In this document: positions 1-5,053 of the stretch, in pieces
Position numbering within the stretch: the first letter of the stretch is position 1
How the letters are laid out: each line of letters begins with the position of its first letter
DNA from: WOZL01 sp041678645
Lineage (GTDB): Bacteria; Patescibacteriota; Dojkabacteria; SC72
DNA length: 5,053 nt
Direction of reading: 5' to 3'
NCBI GenBank assembly: GCA_041678645.1
Contig: JBAYNT010000045.1
Coordinates: forward strand, 1 to 5,053
The notes under the pieces: generated by a model
Seen by the model: only the letters and a program-made list of their open reading frames with translations
The model's database searches: none
What the model was told of the DNA's origin: nothing
Translations under genes and position numbers: made by a program

Positions 1-291
1 AGTAAAAGTAAGCAAAAAGATATGAAAGAGTTTAAGTTTAGCCCAGTTATAGATATTGGCGATATAAACACACGGGTAAGGAGAGCTACCGAGTATCTTG
101 AAAAGGGTCATGCCGTAAGAATTACAATGTACAGAAAGGGCAGGCAAGCCCCAGAACAAGCGGAGAAAACGTTCGACGAAATATTGACTAATTTTAGTGA
201 ATATAGTAGGATTGAGCCGCAACCTAAGAAAGAAGGTCGCAATATGTATATCACATTTATCAAAAAAAATGGCCAGACAGAAGACAAATAA
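1..291 (+). CDS. infC: Translation initiation factor IF-3, C-terminal domain (5'-truncated by window edge)
   Basis: IF3 binds the 30S subunit, keeps it apart from 50S and checks start-codon/initiator-tRNA pairing. The frame is open from base 1 to the TAA at 289-291, giving 96 visible residues. These are the C-terminal domain and the end of the linker of a protein usually about 170-180 aa long, so the N-terminal domain lies outside the window. The internal ATG at 22 is not the start, because homologous sequence ('SKSKQKD') continues upstream of it. Recognisable family segments are 'KEFKFSP', 'DINTRVRRATEYLEKGHAVRITM', cited here as conserved around 'YLEKGHAVRI', then 'YRKGRQ' in place of the usual 'RFRGRE', and 'EGRNM' matching the 'EGRxM' motif. 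The gene heads the infC-rpmI-rplT cluster, and its last 23 bp overlap the rpmI start. Its own promoter and any L20-responsive leader are outside the window. Confidence 0.95.
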   Translation, partial: SKSKQKDMKEFKFSPVIDIGDINTRVRRATEYLEKGHAVRITMYRKGRQAPEQAEKTFDEILTNFSEYSRIEPQPKKEGRNMYITFIKKNGQTEDK

Positions 292-481
292 AACGGCAAA
301 GAAGAGGATTAAGGTTACTAACCCTAAAGGGAAAAGAAAACCTAAATTACTTTATAAGCAGAGTCACCAGAACCATCTGAGAACAAAGAGATCAGCAAGA
401 TCTAAAAGGAGACAAAGTTCTCATAAAATTGTAAGTGAGGCAAACGAAAAGAATTTATATAGAAAAATTGTAAATCTATAA
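269..481 (+). CDS. rpmI: 50S ribosomal protein L35
   Basis: L35 is a small, very basic protein of the large subunit. I start it at ATG 269, giving 70 aa, because 'MARQKTNKTAKKRIKVT' matches the family N-terminus ('MPKxKTxKxAAKRFKVT'). The frame is open further upstream to an ATG at 197, but those extra residues lie inside infC and do not resemble L35. The middle keeps the K/R-rich 'KGKRKPK' and 'HLRTKRSARSKRR' stretches, corresponding to the family's 'HLLTKKSxKRKRR'. The tail 'IVSEANEKNLYRKIVNL' matches the 'VVSKADxKRIKRLLP' region loosely and is a little longer. No Shine-Dalgarno sequence precedes the start, only 'atcaaaaaaaATG', so translation is probably coupled to that of infC, which it overlaps by 23 bp. 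rplT follows after 2 bp. Confidence 0.95.
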   Translation: MARQKTNKTAKKRIKVTNPKGKRKPKLLYKQSHQNHLRTKRSARSKRRQSSHKIVSEANEKNLYRKIVNL

Positions 482-483
482 CT

Positions 484-822
484 ATGAGAGTAAAAGCAGG
501 AACAACAACACGAAGAAGACATAAGAAAGTATTAAAAGCTACTAAAGGTTACCGCTTAACCAAAAGTAAACTGTATAGAGTAGCTAATGAGGCATACATG
601 CATGCAGGTCAGTACTCTTACAATGACAGGAGAAAGAGAGGAGCAAGTATGCGAAAGCTTTGGATTACAAAGGTAAACGCTGCCTGTAAACAAAATGGTA
701 TTAAATACAATGATTTCATAAAGAAACTTTCTGATAAGAATATTAAACTCGACAGAAAAGTATTAGCTGATATTGCTATGAATGAACCTAAGGTTTTCTC
801 CTTTATAGTAGAGAATCTATAG
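484..822 (+). CDS. rplT: 50S ribosomal protein L20
   Basis: L20 binds 23S rRNA early in 50S assembly. In E. coli and Bacillus subtilis it also represses its own operon. The 112-aa product, slightly shorter than the usual 117 or so, is full length. The basic RNA-binding N-terminal extension (about 1-58) opens 'MRVKAGTTTRRRHKKVLK' and includes 'GYRLTKSKLYRVANEA' and 'AGQYSYNDRRKR'. The globular C-terminal half includes 'RKLWITKVNAACKQNGIKY' and 'LDRKVLADIAMNEP'. The start lies 2 bp after the rpmI stop and lacks a Shine-Dalgarno sequence, which points to translational coupling. The C-terminus 'PKVFSFIVENL' has two Phe codons within five codons (796-798 TTC, 802-804 TTT). The TAG stop at 820-822 shares its final G with one arm of a possible antiterminator, so the 3' end of this gene may double as a leader for pheST. 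Confidence 0.97.
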   Translation: MRVKAGTTTRRRHKKVLKATKGYRLTKSKLYRVANEAYMHAGQYSYNDRRKRGASMRKLWITKVNAACKQNGIKYNDFIKKLSDKNIKLDRKVLADIAMNEPKVFSFIVENL

Positions 823-876
823 AGTTCTTTACTCTGAATTTTACTAAAGGACTCCTCAAAGGGTCCTTTTTCCTTT
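796..876 (+). promoter_or_regulatory. Candidate translation-coupled attenuator of pheST
   Basis: Seen in sequence: bases 822-831 (GAGTTCTTTA) are complementary to 845-854 (TAAAGGACTC) over 10 pairs with one T-G wobble and a 13-nt loop. Bases 846-854 are also the 5' arm of the terminator hairpin, so the two structures exclude each other. A weaker 6-bp stem (810-815 with 825-830, including one G-T wobble) could in turn sequester the antiterminator arm. Phe codons of rplT sit at 796-798 and 802-804. Known: E. coli pheST is attenuated through a Phe-rich leader peptide, pheM, placed after rplT. There is no ATG-started leader ORF in this gap. Inference: a ribosome terminating at 820-822 would cover 822-831 and allow termination. 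One stalled at the Phe codons would leave 822-831 free and permit read-through. The pairing was found by eye, and no folding energies were computed. Confidence 0.4.
846..876 (+). terminator. Intrinsic terminator after rplT
   Basis: The stem AAAGGACTC (846-854) pairs with GGGTCCTTT (861-869) over 9 pairs with one T-G wobble, around a 6-nt loop, CTCAAA. A T-rich run, TTTTTCCTTT (867-876), follows and overlaps the outer A-T pairs. If those are left unpaired, the core is a 6-bp G/C-rich stem followed directly by five Ts. It starts 23 bp after the rplT stop and ends before the pheS promoter candidate, so it would end infC-rpmI-rplT transcripts at least part of the time. The tract is interrupted by CC, so moderate strength is likely. 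Confidence 0.8.
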
Positions 877-885
877 AAAATAATA

Positions 886-891
886 TATAAT
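886..891 (+). promoter_or_regulatory. Candidate -10 box for a pheST promoter
   Basis: A perfect TATAAT lies just downstream of the terminator. With a normal spacing the transcript would start near 898, leaving a leader of about 14 nt that still holds the AGGGA ribosome binding site. No good -35 hexamer is present: the region about 17 bp upstream falls in the terminator's 3' arm and reads gtcctt. There is also no TGn extension. The whole stretch is A/T-rich, so a chance TATAAT is possible. The position between a terminator and a start codon favours a real promoter. Confidence 0.5.
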
Positions 892-900
892 CAAATTAAT

Positions 901-905
901 AGGGA
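901..905 (+). promoter_or_regulatory. Ribosome binding site of pheS
   Basis: AGGGA lies 6 nt before the ATG at 912. It is the only start among the complete + strand genes with a recognisable, though weak, Shine-Dalgarno-like sequence. That agrees with pheS being the one gene here that cannot depend on a closely adjoining upstream gene for translational coupling. Confidence 0.5.
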
Positions 906-911
906 TTAAAT

Positions 912-1931
912 ATGTCAAATTTGGACGATTTACAAAACAAAATCAGTAAAGATATAGAGGAACTTAACTCTGAAGAACTAAAGAAGATATATCTTTCGAA
1001 CGAAGGATTGCTAAAAAAGGCTTTCTCCGAAATTTCAAAATTAGATACTGACCAACGAGCAGAATATGGTAAGAAATTAAATGAACTCAAAAGTATTGTA
1101 GAAAAAGAGATTTTATCCTCGCAAAAGAGCAATGTAAGTAAAAGTGTTGAGAGAATAGACCCAACAGCACCTTTTGATCACGATACTAAACAGGAGAAGA
1201 AACCTAGGATACTTGATTTGCAAGGTTCTTCTCATCTGCTTATGAATGAACTTGGAAAGTTTTTAGAGATTTTCCAATCAATGGGTTTCGATATTGTGGA
1301 ATCAAGGCAGATCGATGATGATTACCATATGTTTGAGAGTCTGAATTTCCCTAAAGGACATCCCGCAAGAGATATGTACGACACCTTCTGGACGGAGGAT
1401 GGCTTTGTATTACCAGCACACACCTCTACAATGCAAAATAGAATACTTAAAGGTAAGAAACCACCCATCATGGCAGTGATACCAGGCAGGTGCTTTAGAA
1501 ACGAATCTACCGACTCTAGCCATGAACACACCTTCTTTCAAATAGAGGGGATCTATGTTGATAAAGGAATATCAATTGCAAATATGATTGCAACTATCCA
1601 AGAGTTTTTGGAGAGCTACCTAGAAACCGAATTAGAAGTCAAAATACAGCCAGCATACTTTCCATTTACAGAACCTGACGCAGAGTTTACAATCAGTTGC
1701 CCATTTTGCGACAAGAAGGGATGCTCAACATGTGGATATACTGGTTGGATAGAGTTAATGGGCTGTGGAATGATACATCCCAATGTACTTAAATCTGCTA
1801 ATATTGATCCAGAAGAATACTCAGGATTTGCATGGGGAGTAGGATTGGATAGATTGCTGATGATTAAAAATTACATACCAGATATAAGGGAATTGAGAGC
1901 TGGAAATATTAAATTCTTAAGAAAGTATTAA
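912..1931 (+). CDS. pheS: Phenylalanine--tRNA ligase alpha subunit
   Basis: Catalytic subunit of the alpha2beta2 class II synthetase that charges tRNA-Phe with phenylalanine using ATP in the cytoplasm. It is 339 aa, a normal length. Residues 1-80 are charged and helical, as in the tRNA-binding N-terminal coiled coil. The core follows: 'DDYHMFESLN' (136-145) and 'GHPARDMYDTFW' (149-160); motif 2 from 'GRCFRNE' (192-198) to 'FFQIEG' (208-213); the Phe-pocket segment 'FPFTEPDAE' (250-258); and motif 3 'SGFAWGVGLDRLL' (304-316) with its ATP-binding Arg314. Ala307 keeps the normal Phe-specific pocket residue. Four cysteines (263, 266, 271, 274; CPFC-x4-CSTC) form a possible metal-binding loop that E. 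coli PheS lacks but that I recall from Firmicutes proteins. The usual 'GxxHP' before the core reads 'GSSHLL' (105-110). The stop abuts pheT exactly. The ATG at 912 fits the AGGGA site and the family N-terminus. Confidence 0.97.
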   Translation: MSNLDDLQNKISKDIEELNSEELKKIYLSNEGLLKKAFSEISKLDTDQRAEYGKKLNELKSIVEKEILSSQKSNVSKSVERIDPTAPFDHDTKQEKKPRILDLQGSSHLLMNELGKFLEIFQSMGFDIVESRQIDDDYHMFESLNFPKGHPARDMYDTFWTEDGFVLPAHTSTMQNRILKGKKPPIMAVIPGRCFRNESTDSSHEHTFFQIEGIYVDKGISIANMIATIQEFLESYLETELEVKIQPAYFPFTEPDAEFTISCPFCDKKGCSTCGYTGWIELMGCGMIHPNVLKSANIDPEEYSGFAWGVGLDRLLMIKNYIPDIRELRAGNIKFLRKY

Positions 1932-4418
1932 ATGAAACTACCACTAAATAGTGTAAAAAAATATGCTCAATTACCAGCTAATACGCAGGAGAGCATTGAT
2001 ATTCTGGCAAACAGAGTAGGTGAGGTCGAATCATTTAGGAATCTAGCTGACAAATATAAAGATATTGTAATAGCACAGATAAAAGAGAAACAAGAACATC
2101 CAGATGCAGACAAATTAACAATATATATAGTAAATATTGGTGACAAAGAAGATATTCAAGTTGTGGCTGGTGATAAAAACTTGGAAATAGGGGACAAGGT
2201 AGCTTTCATCCAACCTGGAGGCGTAGTCCCTAGCAGCTACGATACAAAACCATTTCAAATTCAAGCTGTTAAGATGAGAGGAGAAATGTCTAACGGTATG
2301 CTCTGCTCTGAAAAAGAGCTGGACATTGGTCCAAATCATGAGAATGTATTGAAGTTACCTGAGGATGCTCCTATCGGAGAGGCATTTGCTGATTACTATG
2401 AACTTAACGATACTGTAGTTGAAATAGAAAACAAAGCCCTTACAAATAGAGGCGACCTATTTGGCATTTTAGGACTATCCAGAGAGTTAGCTGGTGCACA
2501 AGGCATCAAATTCATCAGCCCTAATTGGTACCAAGAATACCAAATCAACCTAGAACCTAAAAATGTCTGCCTTAATATGGACGTTGATAACCAAGCTCAA
2601 GCCTTATGTCAAAGATACTGTGCAATTGCAATGACAGATATTGAGATGAAGGAATCTCCTATATGGCTTAAATCCATATTAATTAGATCAGGTATAAAGC
2701 CAATAAATATTGTAGTTGATATAACTAACTATTTAATGATTGTTACAGGACAACCTCTACATGTTTTTGATTTTGATAAAGTTATCAAAACCGATACAGA
2801 CCAAGCAGATATGGCCCATCTTGTGATAAGAACGGCTAATTCTGGCGAAAAAATACATGCCTTAGATGGAAATGTTTACGAATTAAATGACAGGCATTTG
2901 CTAATTGCAAATTCTGAGCATCCAATTGCTATCGCAGGTATAGTAGGGGGAGTAGATACACAGATTGACTCAAACAGTAAAAGTATAATTCTAGAATCTG
3001 CGAATTTCGACAGATACAGCCTTAGAAGAACCTCCATGGATTTAGGTACTGTAACCGAGGCTTCAACTAGATTCACTCGATCGCAAAGCCCTCAGCTTTG
3101 TAATTTGATAATTGCAAAAGCGGTTGAATTAATTACTGAATTAACTGGAGCCAAATTAGCTACTACTCTAATTGATTTATACCCGACGATACAAGAGCCC
3201 AAAACTCTTTCTTTGAATACCAACAAACTGAGAGAAATCTTAGGCGTGGACATTACAGATGAGGAGGTTATAAAAATATTAGATAACATTGAATATAAGG
3301 ATATAGAACTTAAGGATGAATATTTAACTGTTACCGTCCCACCATTTCGACAAGACATAGAAATAGAGGAAGATATCTATGAAGATATAATTAGAATATA
3401 TGGATATAGTAAAATTGAGCCAATCCTACCCAAAAGAGATATAACTGCAACCTCTATGCCAGATATTACTAAGTTAAAGAATAGCATAAGAGATATCCTA
3501 TCAAACTCTGGATGCAACGAGCTACTTTCATACAGCTTTACCAGCATAGAATTTCTAAATAGTATAAAGCAAGATGTTGATAACTGTCTCAAGATAAAAA
3601 ATCCTCTTTCAAAAGAATTAGAATTAATGCGGTCTTCAATACTTTCCTCGTTATTAGAAAAAGCAAAACTAAATACCCAAAATGGTATAAGGACCTTTTC
3701 TATATTTGAGATGGGAATACCTCATCAAAAAGATGTTTTAGATGAAGAAAATTTACCACTAGAAGAGTGGAGACTTGCTCTGCTGTTTACCGATAGCAGT
3801 AAACAAATCGAAGGTAACCCATACTTTCAAGCAAAAAGATATTTAGAGAAAGTCCTTAATAACTTTAATGTTGGTATTGTAGAATACGAGCTATTAGCAG
3901 ATGTTGATTTTGAAAAATTACCTAAATGGTTAAAGGATCTTTCTGGGAGTTTTGAATTTAATAGCAGTGCGATTGTTTGGGCAAGAGTAGGGGGTAGCAA
4001 AATAGACCTTGGAATTGTAGGCGAAATTACTTCTGAGGTTAAAAGCAATCTCTCTATATATAGTTTCACTTCTGCTTTTGAGATGAATCTTAATAAACTA
4101 CTACTGATTAAAGATAGTCGGTTTAACAAAGCTCTTGAATCCAGGTATCCATATATTACCCAAGATATCTGTTTCGTAGTGCCTAACAAAGTTACATACA
4201 AGGAGCTCCTTGATAATGTAGAAAAATCTGTGGGCGGTGAGTCTATTGTCTTCGAAATAGAGTGTATAGATATTTATAAAGAAAGTGATAGTAGGAATAT
4301 AACTCTTAGAATCTCTCTGAGTAATCTAGAGAAAACCCTTAGGGATAAAGATTTTCGTAAAATAAGAGAGAGGATAAGCAAAAATCTTGAGAAGAAGAAT
4401 ATTAGTATGATACAGTAA
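1932..4418 (+). CDS. pheT: Phenylalanine--tRNA ligase beta subunit
   Basis: Large subunit of phenylalanyl-tRNA synthetase. It supports the alpha active site, binds tRNA and hydrolyses mischarged Tyr-tRNA-Phe. It is 828 aa, near the usual 790-810. Domains in order: N-terminal B1; an EMAP-type tRNA-binding domain (about 42-152, with 'EHPDADKLTIYIVNIG' and 'MRGEMSNGMLCSEKEL'); the B3/B4 editing domain (about 225-400, with 'DITNYLMIVTGQPLHVFDFD' around His277, and 'IAIAGIVGG'); B5 (about 425-497, ending in 'PPFRQDIEIEEDIYEDIIR'); the catalytic-like, inactive core (about 510-715); and the C-terminal FDX-ACB domain (about 737-828, starting 'SRYPYITQDICFVV'), which binds the anticodon. The normal RxFERGxDP-type segment reads 'TRFTRSQSP' (379-387). 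ATG 1932 follows the pheS TAA with no gap, so translation is probably coupled by reinitiation. The last 17 bp overlap the end of the convergent Ig gene. Confidence 0.97.
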   Translation: MKLPLNSVKKYAQLPANTQESIDILANRVGEVESFRNLADKYKDIVIAQIKEKQEHPDADKLTIYIVNIGDKEDIQVVAGDKNLEIGDKVAFIQPGGVVPSSYDTKPFQIQAVKMRGEMSNGMLCSEKELDIGPNHENVLKLPEDAPIGEAFADYYELNDTVVEIENKALTNRGDLFGILGLSRELAGAQGIKFISPNWYQEYQINLEPKNVCLNMDVDNQAQALCQRYCAIAMTDIEMKESPIWLKSILIRSGIKPINIVVDITNYLMIVTGQPLHVFDFDKVIKTDTDQADMAHLVIRTANSGEKIHALDGNVYELNDRHLLIANSEHPIAIAGIVGGVDTQIDSNSKSIILESANFDRYSLRRTSMDLGTVTEASTRFTRSQSPQLCNLIIAKAVELITELTGAKLATTLIDLYPTIQEPKTLSLNTNKLREILGVDITDEEVIKILDNIEYKDIELKDEYLTVTVPPFRQDIEIEEDIYEDIIRIYGYSKIEPILPKRDITATSMPDITKLKNSIRDILSNSGCNELLSYSFTSIEFLNSIKQDVDNCLKIKNPLSKELELMRSSILSSLLEKAKLNTQNGIRTFSIFEMGIPHQKDVLDEENLPLEEWRLALLFTDSSKQIEGNPYFQAKRYLEKVLNNFNVGIVEYELLADVDFEKLPKWLKDLSGSFEFNSSAIVWARVGGSKIDLGIVGEITSEVKSNLSIYSFTSAFEMNLNKLLLIKDSRFNKALESRYPYITQDICFVVPNKVTYKELLDNVEKSVGGESIVFEIECIDIYKESDSRNITLRISLSNLEKTLRDKDFRKIRERISKNLEKKNISMIQ

Positions 4419-5053
4419 TTGTGTTGCTGTCATAAGAAGTGCCCCCAACTAATGCCTTAGCTTTGATATTATAATTCCCATTCCCCCCAGACGTACTATC
4501 CCAAGTTGCCGTCCAGTTTCCACCACTTTTTGTAGCTACTTTTGTATCTGAATATGTTCCTCCCACCTTTGAAATATAGAACTGAAGCGAGGTAGCAGTG
4601 CCTGTGACTGAAGCACTTAGAGCTACAGGGAAGGCTACAGTCACTCCACCAGCAGGAGAAATCATATTAACAATCGACGCGGTACCAGTTACTGTAAAAT
4701 TTACAGACTTGCTATCAGCCTTACCGTAGTTATCTTTCACTGAAACAGTGACTGTATGATTCCCTGGCGACATACCTGTAGGGATTAAATATGTTACGGA
4801 GTAGGTTTTGGCATCAACCATAGAAGCTCCACTTATCGGGCTTCCATCTATCGTAACCGTAAATGTGCTAATTGATTCCAAAGCCCTTACGCTTCCAGAA
4901 ATTGTCATATTACTTCCCTGCTTAAATTCTTGACCATTTGTAGGAGTCTTTACTTCTATTACAGGAGAATTACCAGGGCCAAGTGGTAGGGGACAGATAC
5001 CTGCTGCAGGTTTTTGGGCAATTAAATTAGCTCCTTCAATCCCTGCAATAAAA
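4402..5053 (-). CDS. Secreted/surface protein with two C-terminal bacterial Ig-like domains (5'-truncated by window edge)
   Basis: The frame is open from the right edge to the TAA at 4402-4404, giving 216 visible residues. The ATG at 4908 is internal, since the frame and the first Ig domain continue upstream. From the visible N-terminal side: a short segment 'FIAGIEGANLIAQKPAAGI' (1-19); a proline-rich linker 'CPLPLGPGNSP' (20-30); Ig-like domain 1 (about 30-122, ending 'GNHTVTVSVKDNYGKADS' then 'VNFTV'); and Ig-like domain 2 (about 124-216, with 'WDSTSGGNGNYNIKAKA' and a final 'NTITVSY'). Both follow the Big_7-like beta-sandwich pattern. Composition is rich in Thr/Ser/Gly/Val with few charges, as in exported proteins. 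The protein ends on the last beta strand, with no LPXTG, membrane helix or other C-terminal anchor. The N-terminal function is unseen: a cell-wall enzyme such as a penicillin-binding protein with Ig appendages, or an adhesin, are guesses. It converges on pheT and appears functionally unrelated. Confidence 0.85.
   Translation of the reverse strand, partial: FIAGIEGANLIAQKPAAGICPLPLGPGNSPVIEVKTPTNGQEFKQGSNMTISGSVRALESISTFTVTIDGSPISGASMVDAKTYSVTYLIPTGMSPGNHTVTVSVKDNYGKADSKSVNFTVTGTASIVNMISPAGGVTVAFPVALSASVTGTATSLQFYISKVGGTYSDTKVATKSGGNWTATWDSTSGGNGNYNIKAKALVGGTSYDSNTITVSY

Noticed and set aside
197..268. N-terminal extension of rpmI from an ATG at 197
   Set aside because: The extra 24 residues lie inside infC and have no L35 similarity, while the family N-terminus begins exactly at ATG 269.
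823..911. Separate Phe-rich leader peptide (pheM-like) between rplT and pheS
   Set aside because: The gap contains no ATG on the + strand and no run of Phe codons that could be translated from a recognisable start.
3827..4201. 124-aa open frame antisense to pheT
   Set aside because: It lies wholly within the well-conserved pheT coding sequence, has no recognisable domain or ribosome binding site, and looks like a shadow frame.
4407..4433. Imperfect inverted repeat ATG..ACAG / CTGTCAT as a terminator of pheT
   Set aside because: The stem is only 4 plus 3 pairs with a 2-nt bulge and an 11-nt loop, and no T-tract follows it on the + strand.
4906..4908. ATG on the - strand as the start of a 168-aa protein
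   Set aside because: The frame stays open to the window edge, and the first Ig-like domain begins upstream of this Met, so it is internal.
1..5053. Alternative genetic code (UGA read as glycine or tryptophan)
   Set aside because: No gene has an in-frame TGA, the tryptophans are TGG and the glycines GGN. TGA is also not used as a stop here, so the window simply gives no evidence for recoding.

Overview
The window carries the conserved bacterial translation cluster infC-rpmI-rplT-pheS-pheT on the + strand (1-4418). The 3' end of a converging gene for a secreted-type Ig-repeat protein lies on the - strand (4402-5053). Both window edges cut through genes: infC lacks its 5' part and the Ig-repeat gene lacks its 5' part.

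Organism: a low-GC bacterium, probably from the Candidate Phyla Radiation (Patescibacteria). This is inferred from protein features such as the 'DPTAPFD' linker and 'GFAWGVGLDR' motif 3 in PheS, the 'STRFTRSQSP' segment in PheT, the short L20 and tight gene packing. It rests on remembered family patterns, not a search. All six genes end in TAA or TAG. None contains an in-frame TGA, and every glycine I looked at is GGN, so nothing suggests the UGA=Gly code of some CPR lineages.

Layout: infC overlaps rpmI by 23 bp, rpmI and rplT are 2 bp apart, and pheS and pheT abut exactly (TAAATG). The only real gap in the + strand cluster is the 89 bp between rplT and pheS. It holds an intrinsic terminator, a TATAAT -10 box and a weak ribosome binding site for pheS. 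pheT and the convergent Ig gene overlap tail to tail by 17 bp.

How the genes work together: IF3, L35 and L20 serve translation initiation and 50S assembly. PheS and PheT form the alpha2beta2 phenylalanyl-tRNA synthetase.

The most interesting signal is in the rplT-pheS junction. The 5' arm of the terminator can pair instead with a segment that begins at the last base of the rplT stop codon (822-831 with 845-854). Two Phe codons (796-798, 802-804) lie just upstream in the rplT C-terminus. This is the geometry of a Phe-responsive transcription attenuator in which the end of L20 itself acts as the leader peptide. Escherichia coli instead uses a separate pheM leader peptide at this position. It is a hypothesis from base pairing by eye and has not been tested.
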